Counted from the first letter of the stretch, positions 36,083 through 45,948 are shown. The stretch is DNA of 64,000 bases from Marinobacter maroccanus (GCF_002933275.1 NZ_PSSX01000001.1:248001-312000), one strand, 5' to 3'. Program-made: numbers and translations. The notes: generated by a model from the letters alone, not told the origin.

Positions 36083-38434
36083 TCAGGAGGCAGCAGACGC
36101 CTGACAATATTGTTCCAGTACTGCCCGCAGCATTTCAATATTGACAGGCTTGGCAACGAAAGAATCCATACCGCACCGGCGGCAGCGTTCCTCATCTTCT
36201 TCCATGGCACTGGCGGTCAGGGCGACCACGGGGATTCGCACGCGGTTGTGGGTTTTCTCCCACTCCCGGAGGCGGCGGGTGGCCTCAAAACCATCCACGC
36301 GGGGCATTACACAATCCATGAATACCAGATCGAAGGGATGCCACTGCCACAGGCTGGCTGCGGCCTCGCCGTCGTTGGCGGTCATCACGTCGCAGCCGAG
36401 CTTCTCGAGCAGTCGGCGAGTCAGGGTACGGTTAACTGGATTGTCCTCAACCAGCAACACCTTCATGCGGCCACAGGGAAGTTCCCGGCGCCGGGCCGTG
36501 TCGCTAACCGCCTGCAGGGAAAACCGGGTCAGGAAACGCCGTTCATCCTTGGCAGCATCGGCAAACAACTGGTTAAGAATGGGAGTCAGGCAGGATTCCC
36601 GCAGCGATTTGCTCAGGAAGGCATCGGCGCCGGCCTGCCGGAAATGCTCGGCATCGCCCCTTTGCGGGTTGGATGACAGAATCAGCAGGCGCATATCCGA
36701 CCACAGCGGATTACTACGGATCTGCCGGCACAGCAGGTCGCTGTCCATATCCGGCACAAAACCGTCCAGGATAATCGCGTCGAAGGGCTGCTGGCCATCG
36801 AACGCCGTGCGCAGGGACGTCAGTGCTTCGCCGGCGGACTTCACCGCCTCAATGTGCACCTCGTGCCGGGACAGCATTTCCAGTGTGATCTTGCGGGACA
36901 GCTCATAGGAATCCACCACCAGAATCCTGCGATTCTTCACCATCCGGGTGTCCGGCCGAACCCGGGCAGCGTTCTCCGGGGCCACGGGCAGGGTCAGCTC
37001 CATCCAGAAAGTGGAGCCCTCGCCGGGGCGGCTTTCCAGATCCATAGAGCCGTCCATCAGGCCAACCAGCTGGCGGCAGATGGTCAGGCCCAGGCCGGCA
37101 CCGGGTAACTGGCGCTGGAATTGCTGGCCAAGCTGCACATAGGGCTCGTAAACCAGGGGAACATCTTCCGGGTTAATTCCCACACCGGTATCTTCCACTG
37201 CGATCCGAAGGCGCGCCTTGTCGTCCCGGCGACCCAGCACCTCGATACTGATCAGCACATGGCCGGAATCGGTAAACTTAATGGCGTTTGAGGTGAGGTT
37301 CAGCAGGATCTGGCGGAGTCGCACCGGATCGCCCTTCAGGGCCCAGGGCAGGTTCTCGTCAATTCGAAGCTCCAGCGCCAGCCCCTTTTCCCGGGCGCGG
37401 GCGCCAAGCATGTGCACCAGATCATTCAGGGTTTCCCGAAGATCAAAGGGAATGTCGTCCAGTATCAGCTTACCGGCTTCCATGCTGGAAATATCCAGTA
37501 AGTCATTGATGATGGCAGAGAGGCTTTCGGAGGCACTCAGCAGCGTCTGCACATACTCCCGCTGCTCCTGATCCAGGGGCGTGTCGGTCAACAGGTTGGC
37601 GTAACCCAGCACGGATTGCAGCGGAATGCGCAGCTCGTGACTGACATTGGCCAGGAACTGATTCTTCGCGTGGTTGGCCCGCACCGCCTCGTCCCGCTCA
37701 CCCTGGGACTGGATCGTGGTCTGGCGCAGGGAACGGGTGTCCTCGAGGATCTGCAGGCGCATCTTGTTCAGGGCCTGCTCCAGCTCCGAAAGCTCGTCCG
37801 GCGTTTTCCGGCTTTTGCGTTTGAGTTTCAGCGGGTCCACCAGCGCGTCCAGGTTCAGACGGGCGGCGTAATCGGCCATGGCTTCCAGGTGCCGGGATAG
37901 CGTCAGACGAACGATTACCAGCAGCCCCAGGGTGCCGAGCATGACCACAATGGACTGGAACAGCAGGTTCAGCAGGGCACGGTTGCGCAGATCTGTGTAT
38001 ATCTGGTCGATGGAGGAGGTAACCGTCAGTGTACCCACGTTCTCCGGGCTGCGGGTACTGGAACGGTCGAACACAAGCGGGAAAGTCTGGGAAAGCACCC
38101 GGCCCTCCGGATAGGTGCCGGTACTGAATGTTTCACCAGTGCTGGTCACCACCCGGCCATACTGGACAGCGGGTACCGCCTTCATATCATCCAGGCTGTT
38201 AGCCACCTCGCTGAAATTCATCAGCCAGATGTTGTTGCTCATACTCCCGGAAACCAGCTCCGCGGCTCGGGTCTGGTCGTTCAGAAGATCAGTCTTCCGC
38301 CGCTCGAATTCGCCGATCAGCTGAACGCCGGTTGCCACCAGAGACAGAAACAGACTGAACAGCAATACGTAGGCGAGCAACCTTGCCGCCAATGGCCGTA
38401 TTCCCAATCGTTTGAAGAGCCGTTTTGAAGGCAA
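36083..38434 (-). CDS. Hybrid sensor histidine kinase with two receiver domains
   Basis: The 783-residue inner-membrane kinase has two membrane helices (about 17-38 and 155-177) around a 115-residue periplasmic sensor. A HisKA domain follows with His266 ([14 protein letters not shown]), then HATPase_c with N-box Asn383 ([13 protein letters not shown]), G1 DTGVGI and G2 GAGLGL. Two receivers come last: REC1 (about 503-625, acceptor Asp557) and REC2 (about 657-780, Asp707). REC1 keeps only one of the two acidic residues (VVDS, Asp508), so it may be weakly phosphorylated. REC2 is complete (LVEDN, FMDCVMP, LTA, AKP). There is no HPt domain; a separate HPt protein is expected. Similar to BarA/GacS in style, but the sensed signal is unknown. 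Confidence 0.92.
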   Translation of the reverse strand: MPSKRLFKRLGIRPLAARLLAYVLLFSLFLSLVATGVQLIGEFERRKTDLLNDQTRAAELVSGSMSNNIWLMNFSEVANSLDDMKAVPAVQYGRVVTSTGETFSTGTYPEGRVLSQTFPLVFDRSSTRSPENVGTLTVTSSIDQIYTDLRNRALLNLLFQSIVVMLGTLGLLVIVRLTLSRHLEAMADYAARLNLDALVDPLKLKRKSRKTPDELSELEQALNKMRLQILEDTRSLRQTTIQSQGERDEAVRANHAKNQFLANVSHELRIPLQSVLGYANLLTDTPLDQEQREYVQTLLSASESLSAIINDLLDISSMEAGKLILDDIPFDLRETLNDLVHMLGARAREKGLALELRIDENLPWALKGDPVRLRQILLNLTSNAIKFTDSGHVLISIEVLGRRDDKARLRIAVEDTGVGINPEDVPLVYEPYVQLGQQFQRQLPGAGLGLTICRQLVGLMDGSMDLESRPGEGSTFWMELTLPVAPENAARVRPDTRMVKNRRILVVDSYELSRKITLEMLSRHEVHIEAVKSAGEALTSLRTAFDGQQPFDAIILDGFVPDMDSDLLCRQIRSNPLWSDMRLLILSSNPQRGDAEHFRQAGADAFLSKSLRESCLTPILNQLFADAAKDERRFLTRFSLQAVSDTARRRELPCGRMKVLLVEDNPVNRTLTRRLLEKLGCDVMTANDGEAAASLWQWHPFDLVFMDCVMPRVDGFEATRRLREWEKTHNRVRIPVVALTASAMEEDEERCRRCGMDSFVAKPVNIEMLRAVLEQYCQASAAS

Positions 38435-38477
38435 GGCACAAATTCCCTGTGTCGACTACAAAATCACCAAAAGCAGT

Positions 38478-39221
38478 TTAACAGACCGTCAGCACTTCGA
38501 CACGTTTCCGTGAATGATCATTCACGAATCGAAATCGCACGTTCAGATCGTACAGATGCGCACCGTAAATGCGCTCTTCATCCCGCCCTCTGCGAAAGGA
38601 GGGGCGTGGATCGTATGCGACCACATCCTCGATCAGCGGGCGCAGTTCCGGATAGTCTTCCGATGAGAGCTGACGGATCTGCGTCTCCGCTTCCGGCAGA
38701 AAAACCACCTCCAGCCTTTCCGTGGGCGGAGAATCTGCCCAGCCCAGGGTGGCCTCGGGCACGGAATCGGCAAAGGGAAGGTAGGGTTTGATATCGAGGA
38801 TCGGTGTGCCTTCGATCAGGTCATGATCGCTGATGCGGAGTATGAGTTCGCCATCTCTGCGAATCAGCCCCTCATTGCGCACCACCGACAGACCAAGACT
38901 GTTGGGTCGAAACGGTGAGCGGCTGGCAAACACCCCCATCTTGCGGTTGCCGCCCAGCCGGGGAGGGCGCACCACCGGCCGCCATTCAGCGCGTACAGCT
39001 TCGTGAAACTGGAAGGTCAGCCACAGGTGGCTGGCGGTCTCCAGCCCCCGGAACGCATCTTCCCGGTCAAACGGTGGCTGGATGATCAGGTCGGCCCGGG
39101 CATGACGGGTCAGCCCCGGTTGACGAGGCACCCCGAACTTGTCCTGAAAGCAGGAGCGTGTGACGGCAACTGGCGTAAGGGTAAGGGCCTCGGCCGCTGG
39201 CTTTGAGGGGTGTCTTGGCAT
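38478..39221 (-). CDS. trmO: tRNA (N6-threonylcarbamoyladenosine37) methyltransferase TrmO
   Basis: The 247-residue protein has the TrmO/TsaA beta-barrel domain: CFQDKFGVPRQPGLTRHARA, LETASHLWLTFQFHE, VRPPRLGGNRKMGVFASRSP, FRPNSLGLSVV and ILDIKPYLPFADSV. The family methylates t6A37 of tRNA-Thr using SAM. A C-terminal domain ends RGRDEERIYGAHLYDLNVRF, also typical. Its ATG (39221) overlaps the stop of the upstream outer-membrane gene (TAATG), so the two are translationally coupled. Confidence 0.93.
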   Translation of the reverse strand: MPRHPSKPAAEALTLTPVAVTRSCFQDKFGVPRQPGLTRHARADLIIQPPFDREDAFRGLETASHLWLTFQFHEAVRAEWRPVVRPPRLGGNRKMGVFASRSPFRPNSLGLSVVRNEGLIRRDGELILRISDHDLIEGTPILDIKPYLPFADSVPEATLGWADSPPTERLEVVFLPEAETQIRQLSSEDYPELRPLIEDVVAYDPRPSFRRGRDEERIYGAHLYDLNVRFRFVNDHSRKRVEVLTVC

Positions 39222-40336
39222 TACAAACGATCATCCTCGATAGTACCGGAGAAAAACATCTCCACCCGGAACACCACAGAAGCCCGGTCTTTGAAACTTT
39301 CCTCCCGAGGGAATTCCAGAGCGGGAATTAGCTCCGCGTATAGCCAGTTGCTGTGCAGCCGGTAGCGAAATGTAAGATCCGTAAACGCGGAGGTGGTGCG
39401 CCAGGAAGGTTTGCTCTCCCCAAGCAGGCCCAGCCTCGGTGTTACAATCAGCCGGTTATTCATGCGCTTACGCATGCTGAAGATCTGGCCCGCCACAAAT
39501 TCCTTGTCGTTGTGCACCCACTCCAGTTCCGAAGACGAGCGGAAATACCAGTCGTTGCCAACCGGGCGCCCAACGCCAATCCAGGTTCGCTCGCCCCAGC
39601 CGTCCTGATGAAAGTAGTAAAACCGCTGCTGAGCGTTCAGAATCCACTTGTCGTCCAGGCGCCAGCGTTTCTCCGCCGTTGCCCGCCAGAAGGCATCCGG
39701 AGGGAGCCGCAGGCGCACACCCACGTCGTTGGAGAAATTGATGGCATCGCCAATTTGGGTCAGGTAACGCAGCGCGCCCGTGGCCTCCGTATCGGAGCGT
39801 TCCGGCTCGGTAAGCTGCCGGTCCCGCTGGCGCTCCCCGAGAGGAATCAGGTCTTCGCTTTCGCTCTCAATAACGAGCCGCAGCTTTCGCTCGGTGGTAG
39901 GGATATCCAGCCGAAATCGAGCCTCCGGCTCAAACTGTGCCGGGTCTCCATATTCGGATTCCGTCGCAAAGCCAACCCGCAGATAGCTCTCATTATTGGG
40001 GAGGCTCTGGGCGCTGCCGGAAAGCGTCCGGTCTGCCCACTGGCCAACCGACTGGATCTTCTGCCCGTGAAGGCGCTCCTGCCGCAGCACCCAGTTGCTG
40101 AATTTGAGCCAGTAGGAATCCCGCCGATCCGCCCAGTATTCATCCGGCTCAAACGTGTAAAAGCCGATCGGAAGCTGGACCGGAGACAGAAGCTCAGCCA
40201 CAGAGCGCTCCCGAATCTCAAACACCGGCTCGATGCTGTAGGTTGGGGAAGAGAGTGTCAGGACAAGTGCAGCCGCAAGACCTGCAAAACGAGAGCGGAA
40301 AAACCAATCAGCCAAATTCCACCAGCAACCTTTCAT
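39221..40336 (-). CDS. Outer-membrane beta-barrel-like protein, unknown function
   Basis: The 371-residue protein has an N-terminal signal (about 10-34, RFAGLAAALVLTLSSPTYS) and then alternating charged and aromatic strands (YLRVGFATESEYGD, RLVIESESEDL, GVRLRLPPDAFWRATAEKRW, QQRFYYFHQDGWGERTWIG, FRYRLHSNWLYAELIPALEF) consistent with a 10-14 strand barrel. No family was recognised; the shape resembles other uncharacterised Marinobacter and Pseudomonas outer-membrane proteins. It overlaps the end of coaE by 29 bp and the trmO start by 1 bp. This wedges an envelope gene between two housekeeping genes with coupled translation. Confidence 0.82.
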   Translation of the reverse strand: MKGCWWNLADWFFRSRFAGLAAALVLTLSSPTYSIEPVFEIRERSVAELLSPVQLPIGFYTFEPDEYWADRRDSYWLKFSNWVLRQERLHGQKIQSVGQWADRTLSGSAQSLPNNESYLRVGFATESEYGDPAQFEPEARFRLDIPTTERKLRLVIESESEDLIPLGERQRDRQLTEPERSDTEATGALRYLTQIGDAINFSNDVGVRLRLPPDAFWRATAEKRWRLDDKWILNAQQRFYYFHQDGWGERTWIGVGRPVGNDWYFRSSSELEWVHNDKEFVAGQIFSMRKRMNNRLIVTPRLGLLGESKPSWRTTSAFTDLTFRYRLHSNWLYAELIPALEFPREESFKDRASVVFRVEMFFSGTIEDDRL

Positions 40337-40907
40337 GCAGTTCCCGCACCTGACGCGTTACATCATCCAGAGGGCGGTCATTATCAATCACCTCATCGGC
40401 GCGCGCCAGCCGATCTTCACGGGACATCTGAGCCGCAATGATCCGTTCAACCTGCTCTTGGGAGTTGGTGTCCCGAGCCATGGTGCGTTCAAGTTGAACG
40501 TCCTTGGGCACGTCGATCACGATAATGCGGTCAACCAGCTCGTGTTGATCGGTCTCGAGGAGGAGAGGGGAGACCAGAAGCACATAGGGGAGCTGGTAGT
40601 TTTCCGGATTCAATTGCCGAATCAATTCCTCGCGGATGATCGGATGCAACAGCGACTCCAGCCAAACTCGCTCTTCCGGCTCCTGAAAGACAATTGTGCG
40701 AAGCTGCGCACGATCCAATGCACCCTCGGGCGTGAGAATCTCCTCCCCAAAGTGCTTGGCAATCTCAGCAAGCGCTGGCGTACCGGGCTCAACCACCTCC
40801 CGGGCAACATCATCGGCATCCACCCAGTGCACGCCAAGTTCGCCGAACAGGCGAGCGACCGTGGATTTTCCGGAACCAATCCCGCCGGTGAGGCCTATAA
40901 CCGCCAT
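40308..40907 (-). CDS. coaE: Dephospho-CoA kinase CoaE
   Basis: The 199-residue P-loop kinase phosphorylates dephospho-CoA, the last step of coenzyme A synthesis. Visible are Walker A (IGLTGGIGSGKSTVARLF), DADDVAREVVEPG, the LESLLHPIIREE segment and YVLLVSPLLLET, as well as RDTNSQEQVERIIAAQM near the lid. Start is ATG at 40907. It follows the pilBCD genes in the common gammaproteobacterial order pilB-pilC-pilD-coaE, but here a repeat array separates pilD from coaE. Confidence 0.97.
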   Translation of the reverse strand: MAVIGLTGGIGSGKSTVARLFGELGVHWVDADDVAREVVEPGTPALAEIAKHFGEEILTPEGALDRAQLRTIVFQEPEERVWLESLLHPIIREELIRQLNPENYQLPYVLLVSPLLLETDQHELVDRIIVIDVPKDVQLERTMARDTNSQEQVERIIAAQMSREDRLARADEVIDNDRPLDDVTRQVRELHERLLVEFG

Positions 40908-40931
40908 TGAAACTCCGTGTTAGGATTATTT

Positions 40932-41074
40932 GTCGGATTACGCTTCGCTAATCCGACCTACAAAAGAAATGCTGCAAGTTCCGCGTAGGTCAGATTACCA
41001 GTAGGTCGGATTAGGCGAAGCCGTAATCCGACAACCAACCCCACGTAGGTCGGATTAGCGCAGCGTAATCCGAC
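40932..41074. repeat. REPIN-like array of palindromic units between pilD and coaE
   Basis: Units lie at 40932-40961 (one orientation), 41001-41032 and 41045-41074 (the other). A truncated copy (GTAGGTCAGATTA) at 40985-40997 stops at the loop. The 41001 unit has the longer GGCGAAGCC loop also seen at 18401. The array begins 6 bp past the pilD stop codon, and the outermost units point in opposite directions as in the other arrays. Confidence 0.9.
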
Positions 41075-41080
41075 GCCCCA

Positions 41081-41956
41081 CTAAACTCCGAGGAATCCGT
41101 ACCAGAGCGCCTGAATCTCAGTCCCGAACCACAAACAGAGCAGCCCGGCAGTTGCCAGATACGGCCCAAACGGAATCGGTACCTCGCGCCCATGCTTCTT
41201 GAACACCATCAGGCTGATACCCACAACCGCCCCAACCAACGAGGAAAGCAGAATCACCGCCGGCAACAACTGCCACCCCAACCAGGCGCCGAGTGCGGCG
41301 AGCAACTTGAAGTCCCCGTGCCCCATGCCTTCCTTGCCGGTAACCAGCTTGAACAGCCAGTAAACAGACCACAACGAAAGATACCCGGCCACTGCACCCC
41401 AGAAAGCACTGTTGAAGTCCGTAAGCACACCAAAGTAATTCAGCACCAGGCCCAGCCACATCAAGGGCAGGGTGATGCTATCCGGCAGAAGCTGAGTGTC
41501 GAAATCAATCACGGTCAGGGCCACCAGAGCCCAAACCAGCAGAAGGGCCCAAAGCGCCGATTCGTTAGGCCCGATGACAGCAATGGTCACCACCGAGAAA
41601 ATCGCGGTAACGGCTTCAATGATCGGATAACGGGGCGAGATAGGCGCCTTGCACGAAGCGCATTTGCCCCGAAGAACCAGCCAGCTGACCACAGGAATAT
41701 TCTCCCAGGCCCGAATGCCATGGCCGCAGGAAGGGCAGGTGGAAGCCGGTTTGGAAAGCGTAATCCGGTCTTCTTCCTTACGCTGCTTCTCAGGCAGCTC
41801 CAGGAATTCCTCGCACTGGCAGCGCCAGTCCTGGTGCATCATTTTCGGCAGCCTCAGAATGACAACATTCAGGAAGCTGCCGATGCAGAGGGAGAAGAAT
41901 ATAACGGAAACGTAAAGAAGCCAGGTTGTCGTCAGGAATGTGTCTAGCGCCGGCAT
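41081..41956 (-). CDS. pilD: Prepilin peptidase / N-methyltransferase PilD
   Basis: The 291-residue inner-membrane aspartic protease cleaves the leader of type IV prepilins and methylates the new N-terminus. The N-terminal domain carries the zinc tetracysteine CPSC...CASC and the LRLPKMMHQDWRCQCEEF segment; the catalytic Asp residues are in VIDFDTQLLPD and GMGHGDFKLLAALGAWLG. ATG at 41956 overlaps the pilC stop (TGATG), so translation is coupled. It should process both pilins in this window. Confidence 0.96.
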   Translation of the reverse strand: MPALDTFLTTTWLLYVSVIFFSLCIGSFLNVVILRLPKMMHQDWRCQCEEFLELPEKQRKEEDRITLSKPASTCPSCGHGIRAWENIPVVSWLVLRGKCASCKAPISPRYPIIEAVTAIFSVVTIAVIGPNESALWALLLVWALVALTVIDFDTQLLPDSITLPLMWLGLVLNYFGVLTDFNSAFWGAVAGYLSLWSVYWLFKLVTGKEGMGHGDFKLLAALGAWLGWQLLPAVILLSSLVGAVVGISLMVFKKHGREVPIPFGPYLATAGLLCLWFGTEIQALWYGFLGV

Positions 41957-43176
41957 CAACCCACAACCTGACCCATCTGGAAGATCGGAAGGTACATGGC
42001 AATGATCAAACCACCTACCAGCACGCCCAAGACCGACATAATGATCGGCTCCATCAAGGCAGTAAGGTTATCGACCATATCGTCTACTACCGCCTCGTAG
42101 TGTTCCGCCACTTTGCCGAGCATCTCATCCAGATTACCGGATTCCTCGCCGATAGCGGTTAGCTGAACAGCCATTACCGGGAAGATATCCTGTTGGCGCA
42201 TGGATGCCTGCAGTTGTGTGCCGCTGGCCACATCATTCTTAATCCGCTCGATAGCGTCGCGATAGACCGCATTGCCGGTAGCTCCGGCGACAGAATCCAG
42301 AGCATCCACCAAGGGCACACCGGCCGCAAAGGTTGTGGAAAGAACTCGGCCAAATTTCGCAACAGCACCCTTGTCGAGAATTTCGCCCACAACTGGAAGT
42401 TTAAGAACGTATTTATCCACCAGGTCAGAAAACTTTCTGGAGCGGTGTTTCGCTTCTTTGAAGAGGAAAATGGTGCCCACTATTCCAAGCAGAACAACAA
42501 ACCACCAACTTTGCATCCATTCAGATAAGCCAACCACCATCTGTGTGAAAACAGGCAGTTCGGCCCCGAAGCCCTGGAATAGGCTCTCGAACTGAGGAAC
42601 GACTTTAACAAGAAGAATCGCCGTAACAATGATCGCGACCACGATAATGGCCACAGGGTAAGTCATTGCTTTTTTGACTTTCTTCTTCAAAATTTCAGTC
42701 TTTTCCAGGTAGGTTGCGATCCGGTCCAGCATGGCCTCAAGTGCACCGGCCTTCTCACCTGAATCGACGAGGTTGCAGTAGAGATCATCGAAATGCCGCG
42801 GGTACTTGCGAAGCGCGCCGGCAAAGCTCGTACCTGAAGAAATGTCATTCCGAATACCCATCACCAGTTCTTGAAGGCCCTTGTTCTCAAGGCCATCGGC
42901 AACAATATCGAAACTCTGAACCAGCGGCACACCCGCTTTCATCATTGTGGCCAGTTGGCGGGTGAGCATGGCAATATCGAAGGGAGTGATTTTCTTGCTG
43001 CCGCCGAACAAGGGCTTGGGCTTTTTCTTCACCTTGTCTGGAATAATGCCCTGCTTGCGCAGCTGCGCTTTCACCAGCGCAAGATTAGAACCGGTGAGTT
43101 CACCTTTGGATTTATTACCCTTACGGTCCTTGCCTTCCCAAATGTACGATTCCAGCTTTTGTGCTTTCTCTGCCAT
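41956..43176 (-). CDS. pilC: Type IV pilus inner-membrane platform protein PilC
   Basis: The 406-residue protein has two T2SSF domains, each with the platform-protein pattern: FDIAMLTRQLATMMKAGVPL in the first and LSTTFAAGVPLVDALDSVAG in the second. Three or more membrane helices lie around residues 175-200, 220-245 and 378-400. PilC couples the PilB motor to pilin assembly. A basic N-terminus (WEGKDRKGNKSKGELTGSN) matches other PilC proteins. Start is ATG at 43176, 2 bp behind the pilB stop. Confidence 0.97.
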   Translation of the reverse strand: MAEKAQKLESYIWEGKDRKGNKSKGELTGSNLALVKAQLRKQGIIPDKVKKKPKPLFGGSKKITPFDIAMLTRQLATMMKAGVPLVQSFDIVADGLENKGLQELVMGIRNDISSGTSFAGALRKYPRHFDDLYCNLVDSGEKAGALEAMLDRIATYLEKTEILKKKVKKAMTYPVAIIVVAIIVTAILLVKVVPQFESLFQGFGAELPVFTQMVVGLSEWMQSWWFVVLLGIVGTIFLFKEAKHRSRKFSDLVDKYVLKLPVVGEILDKGAVAKFGRVLSTTFAAGVPLVDALDSVAGATGNAVYRDAIERIKNDVASGTQLQASMRQQDIFPVMAVQLTAIGEESGNLDEMLGKVAEHYEAVVDDMVDNLTALMEPIIMSVLGVLVGGLIIAMYLPIFQMGQVVG

Positions 43177-43178
43177 GC

Positions 43179-44897
43179 TTAATCCTTCGTCACGCGATTG
43201 GCTTCCTCAAGGCTTGTCACGCCCTCGATCACTTTCATGAGTGCGGACTGTCGCAAGTTGCGGAAGCCTTCTGCCTGAGCCTGCTTTGCAATTTTGATGG
43301 AGCTGGCTTCTTCCATAATCATGTTCGCCAGCTCGTCTGTAATCTTGACCACCTCGTAGATACCAACGCGGCCCTTATATCCTCCATTGCATTTATCACA
43401 GCCCTTGGGGCGGTACAACGTGAAGCCTGTATCAATTTGTTCCTGTGTGAACCCCTCCTCCAAAAGCACGTCTTTGGGAACATCGAAGGCTTGCTTACAG
43501 GAATTGCAGAGCCGCCGGCCCAGGCGCTGGGCAATAATCAGGCTTACGGAGGTAGCGATGTTGAACGAAGGCACGCCCATGTTCATCATCCGGGTGAGTG
43601 TTTCGGCTGCACTGTTGGTATGCAGGGTTGAAAGAACCAGGTGGCCAGTCTGCGCAGCCTTGATAGCAATATTGGCCGTTTCAAGATCCCGAATCTCACC
43701 CACCATGATCACATCGGGGTCCTGGCGTAGGAAGGCTCTCAGGGCCTCCGCGAAACCTAGCCCGACCCTTGTGTTCACGTTTACCTGGTTGATGCCCTCC
43801 AGGTTGATTTCCGCCGGGTCTTCAGCAGTGGAAATATTGATGCCCGGCGTATTCAGGATGTTCAGGCCGGTGTAAAGGGAAACGGTCTTACCAGAACCGG
43901 TAGGGCCCGTTACCAGAATCATGCCCTGGGGTTGAGCTAGGGCATCCATATAGAGTTTCTTCTGGTCTTCCTCGTACCCGAGCACGTCGATGCCCAGTTT
44001 TGCCTGGCTCGGGTCCAGAATCCGAAGCACGATCTTTTCACCCCACAAAGTAGGGAGCGTATTCACCCGAAAATCGATGGCCTTGGTTTTGGATAGCTTC
44101 ATCTTGATGCGGCCATCCTGGGGCACTCGACGCTCGGAAATATCGAGCTGCGACATAATCTTCACGCGGGCGGAGATCTTCGGTGCAAGCTTGATAGAGG
44201 GTCGAGAAACTTCCTTGAGAATGCCATCCGTGCGGTAGCGCACGCGGTAGATCTTCTCGTAAGGTTCAAAGTGGATATCCGACGCGCCACCGCGAATGGC
44301 ATCAAGCAACATCTTGTTCACATATTTTACGATTGGAGCGTCATCGACATCGCTGGCAGTTACGGCGCCATCGTCATCTTCCTGCTCGCCACCTTCCGTT
44401 TCGACCCCTTCAAGGTCAGCATCGTTAAGATCGCCCATCGTCGTGTCATGGGATTCCAGATACTTGTCGATGGCCTCCCGCAATTTTGCGTCGTCTACCA
44501 GAATGGCATCTGTGCTAAGGCCGGTATTAAACTTGATCTCATCCAGTGCCTGGATGTTGGTCGGGTCCGAAACCGCAATAAACAGTCGGTTCCCTCGTTT
44601 ATACAAGGGAAGCGCATTGTGTTTGCGGATCAGCTTTTCGTCCACCACCTTGTCCGGCATCATCTCCGGCGTAAATGCCGAGAGGTCCAGTACTGAAACC
44701 CCGAACTCCATCGCTGCGGAAAAAGCAAGCTTCGAGCTATCCGCCAGGTTGTTCTGGGTCAGGTAGGTGATGAGTGGAATACGATTCTGCGAAGCCTGGA
44801 GGAATGCGTCCTTGGCGGTGGCTTCATCAAGAAGCCCATCATCTACGAAGCGCCTGGCCAGCCCGGTTAGAGTCACGTTGGTTTTGTTGGTAGACAT
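43179..44897 (-). CDS. pilB: Type IV pilus extension ATPase PilB
   Basis: The 572-residue hexameric ATPase has an N-terminal MshE_N-type domain (about 15-150), a linker with the acidic EGGEQEDDDGAVTASD, Walker A (MILVTGPTGSGKTVSLYTGL), the Asp box, Walker B (LRQDPDVIMVGEIRD), the His box (GHLVLSTLHTN), and a zinc tetracysteine (LCNSCKQ ... GCDKCNGG). It powers pilus assembly. The MshE_N domain in some homologs binds cyclic di-GMP; whether it does so here depends on motif residues I have not verified. It is divergent from pilA across 386 bp. Confidence 0.97.
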   Translation of the reverse strand: MSTNKTNVTLTGLARRFVDDGLLDEATAKDAFLQASQNRIPLITYLTQNNLADSSKLAFSAAMEFGVSVLDLSAFTPEMMPDKVVDEKLIRKHNALPLYKRGNRLFIAVSDPTNIQALDEIKFNTGLSTDAILVDDAKLREAIDKYLESHDTTMGDLNDADLEGVETEGGEQEDDDGAVTASDVDDAPIVKYVNKMLLDAIRGGASDIHFEPYEKIYRVRYRTDGILKEVSRPSIKLAPKISARVKIMSQLDISERRVPQDGRIKMKLSKTKAIDFRVNTLPTLWGEKIVLRILDPSQAKLGIDVLGYEEDQKKLYMDALAQPQGMILVTGPTGSGKTVSLYTGLNILNTPGINISTAEDPAEINLEGINQVNVNTRVGLGFAEALRAFLRQDPDVIMVGEIRDLETANIAIKAAQTGHLVLSTLHTNSAAETLTRMMNMGVPSFNIATSVSLIIAQRLGRRLCNSCKQAFDVPKDVLLEEGFTQEQIDTGFTLYRPKGCDKCNGGYKGRVGIYEVVKITDELANMIMEEASSIKIAKQAQAEGFRNLRQSALMKVIEGVTSLEEANRVTKD

Positions 44898-45173
44898 AAA
44901 TCGATTAAAAAAAGCTGCCTAAGTTGCTGAATCGGGTGTTTTGTCAATGCCACTGAGTTTAGATGTCTGGTGTTGGTTTGGAAAGGCGCTTTCTGTATTC
45001 ATTGAGTGACGATTATCTGGAATGAATCAATCAAGCGCTCCTCGGAACTGACAAAAATCGTCACCTGGTGACGTATCCTGTCGCTGCGGATCCGTTTCCA
45101 TAGGGTCATGTTCGGCGACACTGGGGAGCGTAGAGGACTGAAAATAAAGCCTTAAAGCAGTAAGTTTCAAAAC

Positions 45174-45190
45174 TGGCACGCCAGCTGCTT
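45174..45190 (+). promoter_or_regulatory. Sigma-54 promoter of pilA
   Basis: TGGCACG-CCAG-CTGCTT fits the -24/-12 consensus TGGCACG-N4-TTGCW with one mismatch, and the GG and GC dinucleotides are exactly 10 bp apart. The predicted start of transcription is near 45200, about 84 nt before the pilA ATG. In Pseudomonas pilA is transcribed by sigma-54 with PilR. The rest of the 386-bp gap between pilB and pilA holds no gene that I can see. Confidence 0.85.
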
Positions 45191-45283
45191 TGAATCGCTC
45201 AGGCTCAAAGACCGGTCGCGGGGCACGGCTCCACCGGGCCCGGGCCATTGAGAGTTGATAACCGTCAAACACAGAGGTCGACA

Positions 45284-45787
45284 ATGAAGAATATTCAAAT
45301 CAACCACGCCCAGAAGGGTTTCACGCTGATCGAACTGATGATCGTAGTTGCGATCATCGGTATCCTGGCTGCTGTTGCTATTCCTCAGTACCAGGACTAC
45401 ACCGCCCGTACACAGGTATCCCGCTTGGTGGGTGAGCTTAACGCTCTGAAATCCAACGCCGAAAGCATCTTTAATAGCGGTGGCGTTGTTGCCAACGAAG
45501 ATGATCTTACCGTCAATCCGCGCGAAATCGGCATTGGCTGGACTGGTTCTAACCTCGTCGCCGGCGCAAACACTGCTCCTAACTTTGGTTTGACCATCAA
45601 CGACGGCAACCTTGCGACCTTGTCCTGGGAAGCCACAATGGGCACCGATGCCTCTACAGCAGTACGTGGTGCGGTTGTCACTGTATCTCGTAGTGCAAAC
45701 GGCGCGTACACCTGCACCATCACTGCCCCTGCAGCAGGTGGCGGCTGGAAAGACAGCTACGCACCTGCAGGCTGCCCGGTATCCTAA
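45284..45787 (+). CDS. pilA: Type IV pilin PilA (major pilin, C-terminal serine)
   Basis: The 167-residue prepilin has a 12-residue leader ([12 protein letters not shown]) cleaved before Phe, Glu at mature position 5 ([20 protein letters not shown]) and a globular domain with a probable C-terminal disulfide loop between Cys in AYTCTITAP and Cys in PAGCPVS. The last residue is serine. ATG at 45284 with AGAGG upstream is the start; the open frame extends 12 codons further but has no leader signature. It is followed by a strong terminator and then an O-antigen-ligase-like gene, as with group I pilins of Pseudomonas. It is the main structural pilin by position and promoter. Confidence 0.96.
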   Translation: MKNIQINHAQKGFTLIELMIVVAIIGILAAVAIPQYQDYTARTQVSRLVGELNALKSNAESIFNSGGVVANEDDLTVNPREIGIGWTGSNLVAGANTAPNFGLTINDGNLATLSWEATMGTDASTAVRGAVVTVSRSANGAYTCTITAPAAGGGWKDSYAPAGCPVS

Positions 45788-45847
45788 TGTAGGATAGCTG
45801 AGAAGTAGTCTCCGCCACGATTCGCCAGAATCAGCGCGGAAGGTGAG

Positions 45848-45878
45848 AAAGCCCGGGTCTACGGCCCCGGGCTTTTTT
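45848..45878 (+). terminator. Rho-independent terminator of pilA
   Basis: An 8-bp stem AGCCCGGG (45850-45857) and CCCGGGCT (45866-45873), extended by A:T pairs, with an 8-nt loop is followed by six T. It lies 60 bp after pilA and should keep pilA mRNA abundant relative to the ligase gene downstream. Confidence 0.95.
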
Positions 45879-45948
45879 GTTACGAAGAACGCTACATTAG
45901 TTGATTCGGGTTGGGTTCTATCAACCGATTAGCTGGAGGACCAAAAAG

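Noticed and set aside
44898..45283. tRNA or small RNA gene between pilB and pilA
   Set aside because: No cloverleaf or conserved T-loop sequence seen; only the sigma-54 promoter is supported.
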